A DNA stretch of 64,000 nt from Karalla daura. Lineage: Eukaryota > Chordata > Actinopteri > Chaetodontiformes > Leiognathidae. Below are positions 1 to 12,070 of the stretch, piece by piece. The stretch covers positions 26,044,364 through 26,108,363 of the forward strand of contig CM055194.1 in NCBI GenBank assembly GCA_029224185.1, written 5' to 3'. The number at the start of each line of letters is the position of its first letter. Position 1 is the stretch's first letter. The notes under the pieces are model-generated. The model was not told where the DNA came from and did not search any database. It saw only the letters and a list, made by a program, of their open reading frames with translations. Made by a program: the position numbers and the translations under genes.

Positions 1-1349
1 TGTCTTTGCATCCTGTGGCTCTGCTCTCAGCTGATCTCAGATCAGCGGCTGCTCGGTTCTGGGTGTCAAGATGTGGCTGGGCCTCTCAGCTAAAGTTCAG
101 ACTGGCTGTTTTATTGACGTTACACGACATGAAGACACAGAGCGACAGAGTCACAGACGTATCCAAAATATATGAACAGGTCTGATCATTTCTGTGGGTC
201 AGTGGTCAGTGGTCAGTGGTCTTTCTTCCAGTTGTGAACAGGTCAACACAAGTTGTGAGGGTATCTTCTTGAACCAGACAGGATCTGGATCTAAACAGCT
301 GCTTTACAACAGCCGTTCAATCAGGAGGCACATACAGCATTCTCAAGCCGTGTCAGAACCTCGTAACATGCCCACACTATGTTTTCTTTTCTTTTCCCTC
401 CATCCCTCCCTCCCTCTCTGCTCCTTCACCTTCAAGTCCTGCAGAGCGACAATCCTGGGAATGAGTCAGGCTGCTGTCTGACTGGCCCAGGACACAACCA
501 GGATCCAGTGTGAGAGCGAGAACCGTCCTTACTCTGTTTTCACTGTGCTCCAGATCCTGATTCCTGTAGGAGCACATGTTCACACTAATGTCACCTTGTG
601 TGAGCGGCGCTCCCCCCAGACAAACAGCCGCCTCATACTGGATGCTGCTGGGGGCGCCGGGCCAGCGGCAGCAGCATAGCATCAGCTCGTCGACCAATGG
701 CGTCGCAGCCTGTCCAGCATGATGTACGCGGCGGCGCCGTATCTCCCGCTGCAGAGCTCAGATTGTTTGATATTTTTATTAACACGTCCTCAATCATAAA
801 TCACCGGGAAGTGAGGCCGATCCCTCCTCTCTGCCCCGCATCAGATTACAGGAGGAAGACAAAGTTATCGGAGGCGTCGCCACGCATCCACCGCCGCCAC
901 CGCCACTTCCTCCTCGCTCACACACCTTCACAGACTCACATGCACTTTGGGCTCCAACATCAGAGCGAAGCTGAATATGATATACATAATGGTATGGAAA
1001 TGATGTGGAGCGTAAGCCGCAGAACGTGTCCTTCACGTGTTTATCACACTCAGACAAAACGCCGTCGACAGCGCTCGGCACTTCCTGCTCCGTCAGGATC
1101 TGATGTCACGTCTCTTTAAATGAGCTCGCTGCACGTCATCTCACGTTAGGGAGCATCTGGAGGAGATGGTATCTGCTGGGAGAGAGAGGACGTATGAGCG
1201 CATTGTTTAAGCACAATACTGAGGCCATTAGCATCACAATAAGAGAACACGCTCTCCCTCTTCCTCCCTCTTCCTCTCTCTCTGCCTCTTGTCCTCTGAC
1301 TTAGCTCCGGCCCAGTTCTTTCTTCAGCCACTCACATCTCTATGATGTT

Positions 1350-1498
<149 letters not shown>

Positions 1499-1873
1499 CA
1501 GACCTGTCAGGCTCTTTTAAAGGCAGCGGATGCTATGTGTAATTCCTTTAACATGCGGCCGTGCAGATATCCTTATCATTGTAGTAATGGCGTGTTCATG
1601 CCACCCTGCATCCCGGGACATCGTGGAGGCAGCTGGTAATTCATTTAATTTATTCAGGCCGAGCGGCGGCAGATCGGAGCACGCTGACCGAACGTTCTCC
1701 AGACTCCGTCCCTCAGAGGTCGACTCAGGGTCGAGAGCGATTCTCTCACAGAGGACATCCATCCTGACCAGCACTGCAGCCACATCTGGAGTAGTCAATG
1801 GAGAATCTGCAGCTGTAGGAGACTGTAGGATGGAGTTCAAAAAGAAGCTATGAGATGTTGGTTTCACCAGAAA

Positions 1874-2222
1874 TCCCATAATAACCCTGGTACCATGTGG
1901 TCCTGCTCCATCCTATAATAACCCTGGTACCATGTGTTCCTGCTCCATCCCATAATAACCCTGGTACCATGTGGTCCTGCTCCATCCCATAATAACCCTG
2001 GTACCATGTGGTCCTGCTCCATCCCATAATAACCCTGGTACCATGTGTTCCTGCTCCATCCCATAATAACCCTGGTACCATGTGGTCCTGCTCCATCCCA
2101 TAATAACCCTGGTACCATGTGGTCCTGCTCCATCCCATAATAACCCTGGTACCATGTGGTCCTGCTCCATCCCATAATAACCCTGGTACCATGTGGTCCT
2201 GCTCCATCCCATAATAACCCTG
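1874..2222. repeat. 37-bp minisatellite, about 9.4 copies
   Basis: The unit reads CCCATAATAACCCTGGTACC, then ATGTGGTCCTGCTCCAT, with rare T/G and C/T variants. Because 37 is not divisible by three and the unit has no stop on the minus strand, all three minus frames are open with the same 37-residue period. The same unit recurs at the right end of the window (63390-64000). Confidence 0.96.
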
Positions 2223-3240
2223 AACAAAGTGAACAAAGTGTTTCCATCACACTTTGAGATCAGCTTCTAGATGGACACGTGTGGAGGAGCAGCTCAGGAG
2301 AGGAGCTGTGTTGGAGACGTCTGAGAGGTTCTCATGGAGCTGTATCTCCAGGCTGGTCCAGATGTTCAGGTTTTACACAGTCCTGATGGGAACACATCTT
2401 GGGCCAGCTCTCATACATTCAGGGTTCTTCTGATGGCACAAACACTGAACCATAAATGTGATGTTCATCTATCTCTGGTTTACAGAAAGCTAAATCCCAT
2501 CCTGCTTCAGAGCAGATTCTGGCCTAAACACATTTATTTGATATTCATGTGCAACTGACACTAGACTGGAGCAGATCAGTGCTGCGGTCCAGAGCTGCAT
2601 GAAGCATCTCCATGTCATCTTTCAGTAGAATGTGACTGAGCAGCCGCGTCATTGGTTCCCCGCTCACACAGCTCGACGTGTGAACACACACTGGTGTCAG
2701 ATTGAAGCCGAGCCAAGGCCTTTGTGAAGCGGAGCTCATTAGACGAGTCCACCTCATAATGAGTGTCCGGACCCATCAGGAGAGATAACCCTCCCGCTCA
2801 GCGCGGACTGGGATCCAGTGGAGCTCACCCGCCGAGCCGCGACCACATGTGCACCAGGAATTTGCTTTGAAGCAACAACACACAGATTTGAATCAGCGCC
2901 TTCGAGTGCCAAGTGTCCCGGGCTGAGAGTGACAGGGGATCTGCTTTAGAGGAGGATACCTGTTGAGGGGGATTAAACCAAATACAGATGGTGTTTACAT
3001 ACTAAACCAACAAAGGAGACGCTGTTGTGACACCAGTAGACGCAGACGACGGAGAGCCACTTGAGCTCTGCTGAACCTCGACAGTCTGCTCCCTCCAGAG
3101 ATGCTCAGCAGCTCTAACGTCAGCTCCTCATCCCGGAGAAACTGCACATTTTTAACTCAGCCAAATAAATGTGTGAATGAGTGTGACTGCACTTCTAGAA
3201 AGAGAACAAGCTGAATCACCTGATCATTACTGAGAGTGGA

Positions 3241-3345
3241 GGAGAGACAGCCAATCAGAGGAAAGCCTACCTGTACCCGTGGTTGCCACATCATCATGGA
3301 AGGTCTCCACATCTGTACAGGATAAGGATGAATAATTCAACTAGT
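3241..3345 (+). repeat. Dispersed repeat family 1, copy
   Basis: CAGCCAATCAGAG, then AAGCCTACCTGT, then GTGGTTGCCACATCATCATG line up with the other copies of the family in the same order. Confidence 0.6.
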
Positions 3346-3926
3346 CGAGGTCCAATGACACAAGTTACATTACTAAGATTCTAAGATGTAGAGCCTCACT
3401 GGTCCAGGTCATCCCCATCCACAGTTAGTATACAACAGAACAGAATAGAACTGAATAGGACAGACTAAGATGAAATAGAAATGAATAGAACAGAATAGAA
3501 TAGAATAGGTCGAGTCGAGGCAATGAATATGTTGATGTTTTTGCTGGAAGTGCAAAATTGCATATTTTGTGTTTTGCTGCACATTGGGAAAACTGGGAAT
3601 ACATTTCAGATTTTAATATGACGTACGATATGTCATTACCCACATTAAGTGTAGATGTAGAGTGATCCACTCTGGTGCAGCTAAAGGGGCGGAGCCAAGA
3701 GTCACCTGACACTGAGGTGAGAGGGAGGAGGAGGGACCTGTCAAAATTAAACTCTGCACTTCCCTCAGAAGACATGAGAAAGGATCTCCTTCTCGTTGTT
3801 TTGCTGAAGAGTCTCAATAAACAAAGAACGACTGAGTGTAAACAAAACAGAGAGCCAGACCTCGCTATTTATTGTTGTCAACACTTTGGGAAAAACTCAA
3901 CAAGGCTTTAGCTCAACATTCACATT

Positions 3927-3929
<3 letters not shown>

Positions 3930-4017
<88 letters not shown>
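3930..4017. repeat. (GT)n microsatellite
   Basis: GT repeats with one CGTG and two TATG interruptions. Confidence 0.96.
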
Positions 4018-4158
4018 ATGCTGGGGAACACACTACTGATGTTCTGCAAACATGTCAGAAAACACAGATACTTGGTGAATTAAGGGAACTGTTGTCCTTT
4101 GTTTTGCTGTTGTATTGACCTGAATTAATCACTCAGAATTGCAGTAAATGTCCAAGAC

Positions 4159-4159
<1 letters not shown>

Positions 4160-4224
<65 letters not shown>
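4160..4224. repeat. (CA)n microsatellite
   Basis: Uninterrupted CA repeat. It lies 140 bp from the GT array at 3930, so the two form an inverted pair that could fold in a single strand. Confidence 0.96.
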
Positions 4225-4226
<2 letters not shown>

Positions 4227-5092
4227 TGTGTGTAAGAGGTTGTATGTAAGAAGGTGCAGGGTCAACATCACCCTAAAACTTCACCTTCTTTTATAGAGAA
4301 GAAAACCATGATGTGGTGGACAGTCGACAGTGGTTTTGGGAGCGTGCAGTTCAACAGTGAGATCCTCAGAAGCGTCCGTGTTCCCGCCCACTCACAAACA
4401 CTGCTTGCCTCCATTTTCTGTCTACGGGCGAGTCAGTAATCATCTCACGCAAACGTCCGTTGATGCGTGCGTCAGTGTCTCATCTGCTCCACAAACACTC
4501 TCTCCACAGTAATCAGAGCTGTTAGGTGTAAGAACATAATCCGCAGACGATATGATGCTAATACAAGACGAGGGCTACTTGTTGGCACCTCGTGTGTCTC
4601 TGAGATAATGGTTTGTGTTTTTAGAGCGGCAGCAGAGTCTCACTGGGAAGCTTTCCTCTCATTTCTGAGGCGACAGCGGGACAGATGCCGCTCTCGCCCC
4701 CGCCATCCTCACCACTTCACAGGCTATTCAATTAGCAGAAGAATCATGGGAGATGGAGCCATAATGGAGCTGATGAGATGCACAAGGACAGGTGACACTA
4801 ATCAGAGCGGCGCCCCATTGTCTCTGTGTGGACATCATTATGGAAAAAGAATCATTTCATTTTTTTCCCTTCTCTGCTCCTGAACACACACGCATGCTGC
4901 GTGTTTTCTCTTCCTTAAGATCAATTTGCAGTGGGTGAGAATAGATCCTCTCCATTCAGACCAAAACAAGAACATTTCACACATCAAAATTAGGTTTTAA
5001 AGTGCAAGATCTCATAAACGCCACACTGGCAAACTGATTTGATCTCTAGTGGCTGTGACAAACGTCCGATTTGTTTGAGGTTCTTGTCATCA

Positions 5093-5303
5093 TCAGAAGT
5101 GGAGGAGACGTCCGTCCTTCAGCTGCTCCTCCTTCAGCTGCTCCTCCTTCAGCTGCTCCTCCTTCCTGTGGTCCAGGCCTGGAGCGGCACAGTGCTCCCA
5201 GCGCTCCGGACCTGCTCTGTCCTCTCCGGGGCCTCGGGGCCGGACGGTGAAGGCGCTCTGCTCAGCCTCACGGTAACGACTGCTGAGGAAGCTCCACACA
5301 CAC
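5093..5303 (-). CDS. Terminal exon D: end of TM2 and cytosolic C-tail
   Basis: The first base completes the split Arg codon left by exon C (AG plus G), confirming the phase. Sixty-nine residues follow, then TGA at 5095-5093. The start (CVWSFLSSRYREAEQ) finishes the second hydrophobic segment and enters a polar tail. The tail ends in three tandem EEQLK pentapeptides, encoded by a 15-bp direct repeat at about 5117-5161, then DGRLLHF. The acceptor (TCCCAG) is fed directly by a roughly 60-bp (GT)n tract on the transcribed strand. The nearest AATAAA on this strand that I found is at about 3873-3868, 1.2 kb downstream, so the poly(A) site is unsettled. Confidence 0.85.
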
Positions 5304-5305
5304 CT

Positions 5306-5308
<3 letters not shown>

Positions 5309-5363
<55 letters not shown>

Positions 5364-5371
5364 CACACACA
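5309..5371. repeat. (CA)n tract abutting the exon D acceptor
   Basis: On the transcribed strand this is a (GT)n run ending in TCCCAG, the acceptor of the terminal exon. It takes the place of an ordinary polypyrimidine tract. Confidence 0.95.
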
Positions 5372-6383
5372 GGAAGTAACTGTTAGATTCTGCATCAAAA
5401 GTGGAAATCAGGAAATACTTAAATTTTCATTTTTTAAATTTAAGTGACTAATCAGGTTAAAAGGTTTTCAACTCCTGAGACATCATCGTGTCTTCATTCA
5501 TAGAGAAACCTCAGATTTAAAAGCAGCTAAAAAACGTGAATCTATGCAGAGATGTAGCCCCCCCCCATACACACACTTTGATCCTGACGCTGTAGGTTGC
5601 AGATCCTTTGTTTCAAGACCCCTGCCAATGCTATAGGCTATAGCATACATGCAAATGTACTTAGAGCTCAGAGTTAGCTCAGAGTTAGCTTGTTGTTAGC
5701 ATAGCACTCGCCCAGGTGTTTCTTTGGGGAACGGTGGTGTTGGTAAATTAAAGCACTGATAAGTTTGGGTGAAAGGTTAACAGGTAAACTTGTTCAGAGA
5801 CATGAAGGTGACTCAAGCTTCACCAGGCACCATGTGACCCCCCCACTCGCTGAAATCTTCCAGGGGGAGCTGTCTGACTGTAGCAGGTGTGATATTACAC
5901 TGCATTACAGCACAGAGTGAAGCAGTCACGTGAATGTGTTAGAACCCTCCCACTCAAACACCTCCCAGTGGGACCTGGCCCAGGAGCTGAGGATGGAGCC
6001 TCCTCTTCACCACCAGCGGAGCAGGAGGAGGATCCGGCTCCTGCACATCGACTCAGCATCACAACCTCAGTTCACACCGTAATTGGCTGCAGAGGCAAAT
6101 CGATTCCTCGCATCAGAATTGAAGCATTCAGCTTGTTTACAACATCTATCATTTGTTCTTATCAAGTGTGGTCAGAGCAATTTTCCCTGCTTTAATGTAG
6201 GTTTGATGGGACAATGAAAAGCTCAATTCTCAGAGAATTGGAAAACACATTTCTTGTGGTCGTGGTAACTAAACTGTCAACAGATAAGAGAGTCCATGGC
6301 ATCAACTCCGGGGTAATTCATCTCAGCATTGCACCACTGTGTTTTCCTTTGGAGCTTCTTGGTTTAAGGCCTTTGCTCAAATG

Positions 6384-6390
<7 letters not shown>

Positions 6391-6470
<80 letters not shown>
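6391..6470. repeat. (CA)n microsatellite
   Basis: Forty perfect CA units following TCTCT. Confidence 0.96.
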
Positions 6471-6472
<2 letters not shown>

Positions 6473-6720
6473 GGAGTTGTGCAGTTGGTGCTTCCAGAAG
6501 ATGCAGATGTGAGGGTGTGAGGCCTGGTGAGCTGCTGAGCAGAAGGCTGATGCTCCTCTCGTCCTCTGCAGATCTGCAAACCGCAGTCGACAGTAGCGTG
6601 AGGTGAGAGAGCAGCCGAGGCCACTTTGGATCATGTCAGCGCTGGCGCTTCGACGCCATCTCCACAGTGTCCCCTGTCACCAATCACATCCTCTTAAACC
6701 ACCCAGGGAGCTGGACCCCC

Positions 6721-6721
<1 letters not shown>

Positions 6722-6790
<69 letters not shown>
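6722..6790. repeat. (CA)n microsatellite
   Basis: Perfect CA repeat about 250 bp after the previous one. Confidence 0.96.
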
Positions 6791-6792
<2 letters not shown>

Positions 6793-7181
6793 CTGCCTTA
6801 TCTGTCAATGCTGCTTAAATAATGTAATTAATGACTTAATTAACATTTCCATAATCTATTTTAATAAATCTAACACGGCATAATGAGAGTTTCTAACCTC
6901 CAGGCGATGGCATATAAAAATTCACAGTGCGGAGCGGCGCGGTCAGGCCACTCGCACCACGGCACTGGAGGAAGGAGCATATTGTGTGACGGCGACGAAA
7001 GGCAGATCAAGCCTGACAAACGTCATGTGACTCTGGGAATGTGTCCAATAGGAGAGCAGGAGGACAAAGAGGAGGAGGAGGACAAGGAGGAGGTAGAGGA
7101 GGTTGAGGAGGAGGAAAGCGAAGCGTCGAAATATGGAGGAGAAGCTTTTACTGTTTGATGATGAACAAATGACAGTGTCGA

Positions 7182-7183
<2 letters not shown>

Positions 7184-7250
<67 letters not shown>
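7184..7250. repeat. (GT)n microsatellite
   Basis: Perfect GT repeat preceded by a GAG-rich purine stretch at 7060-7135. Confidence 0.96.
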
Positions 7251-7251
<1 letters not shown>

Positions 7252-8093
7252 AGCACACAGTGTTTATGGTAATGAAGGAACATGAAGGTCAGACAGAGAG
7301 TGGAGCAGGTTGTGACACTTGTGAGAGACCAATTTGTGAGCGGTGTGGAATAAAAGTTCTCTTAAAAGCATAAAACGTTCAGCACTCATGTAAACGATTA
7401 AGACAATTAGCTCAACGTTAGGACTGGTTCAACTAAAGTGAAAAATCAGACAAAGTTAAACAGAAATGAAGGAGAAACTTTTTCCTAACATCTGGGTCTG
7501 ATTCTATTATGTATTACGTTACACACATGAATGACAGGGAACTCACTGCACCTACACACAGACATGTGTCCAACATCTCTTCAGAATATTTAAGTTGTGG
7601 ATATATTAGCAGACACATTCCTTCCTAATACTTTGATCCTCCATCTTTATGTCACTCTTGTTCTTTGTCTCTGTTGATCTGAGCTAATTGAAAATAAGAA
7701 ACAAAATCAACTGAATGTGAATCCTCCTCCTGTCACCATGGCGACATGCAGCAGCATCACAGTGTGTGGGAGGGTGAGGGGCCTCTCCTCCCGGGTACCC
7801 CCTCCCTCAGGAACCCCCTCCCTCAGGAACCCCCTCCCTCAGGGACCCCCCCCCCCCCCTCCACACAGCCCCCAGGGTGAGACGTGAGGGAGATGTGCCC
7901 TGACAGGGGGCAGCAGGAGGCTGGCATGTCCCAGGCAGCAGCAGCCCCACGGGGCAGAGGCTGGGAGCCCCCCCACCACTAATGAGGGCACCCACCAACC
8001 TCCCCATTACACCAGTAATAACCCAGTTTAGTGCTGGGACAGATACCTCCAGTGGGGGCTCAACAGATGCACAAAGAACATCTCTTGCCCCTG

Positions 8094-8270
8094 AATGTTT
8101 GGATGAACATAGACCTATGAGCTCTGGTTCCCTCAGACTGTTCAACATCCTGTTAGAGGCTGTAGGAATGTTAAGCTCTGTTCCTGCTCAGATCTGGCTC
8201 CTTTCAGGCTGATCTGGCAACCACATATAGGCTGCACTCTGATTGGCTGCCCCTCACTGATGATTATAAA
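8094..8270 (-). repeat. Dispersed repeat family 1, long copy
   Basis: On the minus strand it reads CAGCCAATCAGAGTGCAGCC, GTGGTTGCCAGATCAG, GGAGCCAGATCTGAG and GGAACCAGAGCTCATAG in order, covering most of the family. Confidence 0.75.
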
Positions 8271-9049
8271 TAGTCTGTCACAAATTAACAGAGCTTGCTA
8301 GGGATGGTTTGTGTCACATTTGCTGAAATTTCAAGGTGAAGGTGATGAAGTGATGATGAGACAGCTGTGGTCAGGAATAGAATAGTAATAGTTTAGTTAG
8401 TTTTAATAGTAATAGGAATAGTTTCTATTCAACAAAGCCAAGAACATAAACGTTTTTCATTCTAAATCATCTTTCAGATGAAAAGTGTCCTGAACTCTGT
8501 TATCAGAAGAAGATCACATTTGTGAGAACAGGCAATTTTCTGCAGTTTCTAGGTAACTTGATAGTAAAGTTAACAAGATAAACAAGATCTGCCACAAACA
8601 CAAACACACTAGTTAGGTTGCATATTCTTCCTCTATACCTGCTAATTACAGATTTAAATATAGTTTGTGTGTCTTCAGGCTCCAACAGAATTCACAACCC
8701 TGCTAAGAGAAGGATGAATGTGTCCTCACTGTTTAATATGATGACTTTTATCTTGCTATTGGTATTCTTCCTTGTTGAGAGAACGTGATGAGAGAAGTAC
8801 TTTCTGTCAGAATTAAAAGCAACAATTCAAGCATCGCAGAGGAAATATTTCAGTTGTGAAGCTTCGTCTCAAACCTGTGAGCAGCTTTCAGATTCCTGGA
8901 TGTGAAGGAAGTGTTAGTACTTTAACAGTGTTTGCATGACAACGTTTCTGAACCTCCTTCAAGTCAAACAATGAAGAAATACCTGCAGCGCAGCTGAAGC
9001 TGCTGCATGTGCTGTAAACAAACCAATTTCCTGTCATAAAATTACTGCT

Positions 9050-9690
9050 CATTACGAGCGCAGAGAAGGGCTTCAACGACATAATGATGCAGAAGCACAT
9101 TACCAGCGCAACCACATTTATTAATTACCACTTCACTAGCCACATTCCTGCAAATGCAGTTAATGGGGGAAAAAAGTTACGAGCCTTGTTGAGTTAATTA
9201 CAAACAGCCTTCCTCGTTTGAGTTAAGACAAATACTAGAGGGAGGACAGATGTAGAACACAAAGCTTTAATTCTGCGCCTGGCACAGTTGAGGGTGTTGC
9301 AGAGTTACGTCACTTAAACTTCCAGCTTCACGTTTTACTAGAACGTTGTTTGCAGAGCAGCATTCGCCTGATTACGCTCAGTGGAGCCACATTCGCTGTT
9401 ATTTATCCTCTCGCTGCTCAGGCTGGTACCTCCTCTTCAAAGTAATCAAGTGAGTATTTTTTCAGAAATTTACTGCCTGATTGAATTACTGCTTTAGGCA
9501 ATTACAGATTACATAACCTGTATTTGTAATCTGATTACTGTGCCTGCCATATGTTGCTTTTTAATCACAGAGTAGATATTGTTTATGCCAGGAATCTAAT
9601 GCATTATTTACAAGCGAGATGTTGATAAAAACAGACTGTTCATTTACTAATGGTTTACTGTACCGCAGGCATCATTCCAATTAGCAATTT
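9050..9690. promoter_or_regulatory. Candidate conserved non-coding block
   Basis: TTTATTAATTACCAC, GAGTTAATTACAAAC and CCAATTAGCAATTTC in repeat-free sequence about 1 kb from exon C. Inference only. Confidence 0.2.
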
Positions 9691-9724
9691 CAAAATGGGA
9701 ATGAAGACTAAGTGAAAACGGGAT

Positions 9725-9764
9725 GGGGGAGGGGGGTGTTGGGGGGGGGGGGGGGGGGGGGGGG
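9725..9764. repeat. Poly-G tract, 40 bp
   Basis: GGGGGAGGGGGGTGTT followed by 24 uninterrupted Gs. Likely G-quadruplex former and error-prone in assembly. Confidence 0.9.
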
Positions 9765-9867
9765 CATCATGATTTCCGAGATGATTATTTGACACCGTTT
9801 CTGCTTCTCAAACTCAAAAAATGTTGCTTGGACATATTGTTTGTCTTTTCCAGATGAGGTTGAGCAT

Positions 9868-9930
9868 CACTGATCAGCTGATCATTGATCATCTGATCAT
9901 TGATCATCTGATCATTGATCAGCTGATCAG
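9868..9930. repeat. TGATCA-rich near-palindrome
   Basis: Alternating TGATCAGC, TGATCATT and TGATCATC blocks with about eight GATC sites in 60 bp. The whole stretch is nearly its own reverse complement and could form a hairpin or cruciform. Confidence 0.85.
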
Positions 9931-10082
9931 ACTGAGCTGGGGAAGCCTGGAGGTGAGCGAAACATCCACACCATGTAGCGAGTAGCCATCGCTCTTTACT
10001 TTACACTGCGTCTGTTTTCAGGACACTCACATTCACCCTCGCTCTCTGCTCACCGCCATCGTTTATCACACCGTTTTAAAAG

Positions 10083-10155
10083 GAACAGATCTAGGTTATT
10101 TCATGCTGATCTGGCAACCACACAGGCTTGACAATGGTTGGCTGTCTCGCCGGCC
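10083..10155 (-). repeat. Dispersed repeat family 1, partial copy
   Basis: GTGGTTGCCAGATCAGCATG on the minus strand with the preceding CAGCCAAC. Confidence 0.65.
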
Positions 10156-10317
10156 ACTCACATGAAAGAACAAACCAGCAGCTGCTGCACCTGCAACATT
10201 TACTGTCCAGTACAAATGATGAGTAAAGATTCTAATTGTAATGCTAATTAGAAATTAGAACTTTAATTTCAAAAAAGTCACTTGGAGCCACATTTTAAAC
10301 CCAACAGGAAGCTAGAA

Positions 10318-10455
10318 CTTCTATCTCTATGTCTATTTCTACTTCTATTTCGACTTCTACCTCTATTTATATTTCTGCTGCTACTTCTATATCTATTTCT
10401 ATATCTATTTCTATCTCTATTTCTGCCTGTATTTCTGATTGTATTTCTACTTGTA
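10318..10455. repeat. Imperfect (TTCTAT)n tract
   Basis: Degenerate six-base units (TCTATT, TCTACT, TCTATA) running into the poly-C run. Confidence 0.85.
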
Positions 10456-10466
10456 ACGATAGTGGA

Positions 10467-10467
<1 letters not shown>

Positions 10468-10496
<29 letters not shown>
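10468..10496. repeat. Poly-C run of 29, directly intronic to exon C donor
   Basis: On the transcribed strand the donor reads GTGA followed by 29 Gs. The run begins at intron position 5. Confidence 0.92.
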
Positions 10497-10498
<2 letters not shown>

Positions 10499-10500
10499 AC

Positions 10501-10703
10501 CTGAGCAGCAGGGTCTCTGACAGCAGGCCGAAGGCGGCAGCGGCCAGCCTGAAGTGTGTTGGAGGTTCGGGGTCAGTGAGAAGGTTCAGACGGTGGACCA
10601 CGTAGGGCACCAGGCTGATGAGCAGCAGCGCTGAGACCAGCACGGCCCAGGTCTGCCAGCGGCCCAGCACCCAGCGCCACGGACACGTCCTCTGCAGCTG
10701 GTA
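10501..10703 (-). CDS. Transmembrane exon C of the MARCH-like ligase
   Basis: This 203-nt exon runs from an acceptor ending CTCCTCCAG to the donor CAG then GTGAGG. It begins in phase 0 with TAC CAG and leaves two bases (AG) at its end. It encodes a basic, Trp-rich juxtamembrane stretch (PWRWVLGRWQTW), a first hydrophobic segment of about 20 residues (WAVLVSALLLISLVPYVV), a short polar loop with DPEPP, and most of a second hydrophobic segment (FRLAAAAFGLLSETLLL). Two membrane helices joined by a short loop after the RING-CH domain is the MARCH topology. Four AGGTCAG repeats lie just upstream of the acceptor, and a run of 29 Gs follows the donor on the transcribed strand. Confidence 0.87.
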
Positions 10704-10715
10704 CTGGAGGAGAGC

Positions 10716-10743
10716 AGGTCAGAGGTCAGAGGTCAGAGGTCAG
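10716..10743. repeat. Four AGGTCAG heptamers next to exon C acceptor
   Basis: On the plus strand these are AGGTCA half-sites spaced by one base, the DR1 arrangement bound by several nuclear receptors. On the transcribed strand they read CTGACCT, so each contains CTGAC, a good branch-point match, starting within about 40 nt of the acceptor. Both readings are motif-based inference. Confidence 0.8.
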
Positions 10744-11739
10744 CAGCACACACTCCCTGACCTTTTTCTCCATCTGAGGCTGGAGTTCTCCACGTCTCAG
10801 TCTGGCAGAGGCTCAGTCTAGATCTAGATCTAGATCTGACCTGGTTCAGCACCCTCAAACATCTCTGTCGACGTCTGAGTCTCACTCTGCCTGGTTGGGG
10901 TCGAGGTATTGACGTTTCCATGGAAACACACTGATTATCACTGTTAGCATGTTAGCTGATAATTGGATTGAGCTCAACGCAGCGATGCAAACAGCATCAC
11001 CTTTGTGCTCAACATTCCTTTGAAATGATGCTGGTAGAGGATCCAAGACCCTGTTCGCTGACTGCTGAGGTGTGAGAAGGTTTAGAGATGCAACAGCCAA
11101 TGAAGACCATAACATACATCGATGTACAGATCCCAGGTTCTGGAGCTGCACCAGACACTAATAGATACATACAAATATATATTGATATATAAAACAGGCT
11201 GCAGCTGTGAGAACATGAGGCCTTATTCATGTCTAACATGAGTGAGGAAGAGGAGCTCTCTGCACATACAGGATACATGAGTTGGGCTGCATCCATTGGT
11301 CTGTTTGATTCAATACATTTTCAGCCCTGGTAAAGACACTGTGTGAGTCTGACAGGAGTCGGAGCAGAGTAGAACTGCTCTGAAGCAGCCATGACACCCT
11401 GCTGGTCAGCAGCAGCAGAACACGTTGGTCCTGCTCAGACATGGCAACCCCGGCCCGGGCATGGAGAGCAAACAAAGCCCCATTGTTGGAATGAGCTCGA
11501 TAACACAACCTCACACCTGCTGCGAGCTCGGGATCCTCAGAACGCCTTCAGACACACTCACGCAGACAACACTCTCAACAAGAATCACATCATCACTTTC
11601 AGGTTTTCCTGAAGTGAAAATGACAAAAATTACAGCTTCTTAAAATCTTGACACATTTTTACAATATTTGTCAAAACAATTAGGAAGTGATTGTGTTGTG
11701 CGGCTCGCTCCGGCTGCTCTGCTCAGCTTACAAACCTCA

Positions 11740-12070
11740 TGAGCAGCATTTGATGAGTGTCTGGAATTCATCTGCAAATGCACACTTGCCTCGTCCTCTT
11801 TCATGGCTGCTATTCATTAATTAGATTCTTTGTGCAGCTGAGCTATCCTCCATGTTTAAGGTTACATCAGGCCCCAGTAAGTGGCTGCCTGATAACAGAA
11901 TGCATCCATCTTCATTACTCAGCCCTTTCTGTCCAGACTTGCTCCTCTGCAGCTCAGCTATGTCAGTGGCTTCTAAGCAGCTGATGCATTTCATTGCATT
12001 CAGATCTTGAACTTTTGCCTCCTTTGATTTTAGTCGCTCTGATTAAATTACTGGCTTGTGGTTTCCACTC
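11740..12070. promoter_or_regulatory. Candidate conserved non-coding block
   Basis: TCATTAATTAGATTC and GATTAAATTACTGGC in repeat-free sequence in the large intron. Inference only. Confidence 0.18.

Larger units (their letters stand above)
5304..10500 (-). other. Intron between exons C and D (5.2 kb)
   Basis: Bounded by GTGAGG at 10500 and TCCCAG at 5304. It contains CA arrays (5309-5371, 6391-6470, 6722-6790), a GT array (7184-7250), a purine-rich GAG stretch (7060-7135), four tandem 16-bp units ending CCCTCAGG near 7798-7850, a dispersed-family copy near 8095-8270, AT-rich unique sequence (8300-9680), a poly-G run (9725-9764), a TGATCA palindrome cluster and the TTCTAT/poly-C tract next to exon C. 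Confidence 0.75.
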
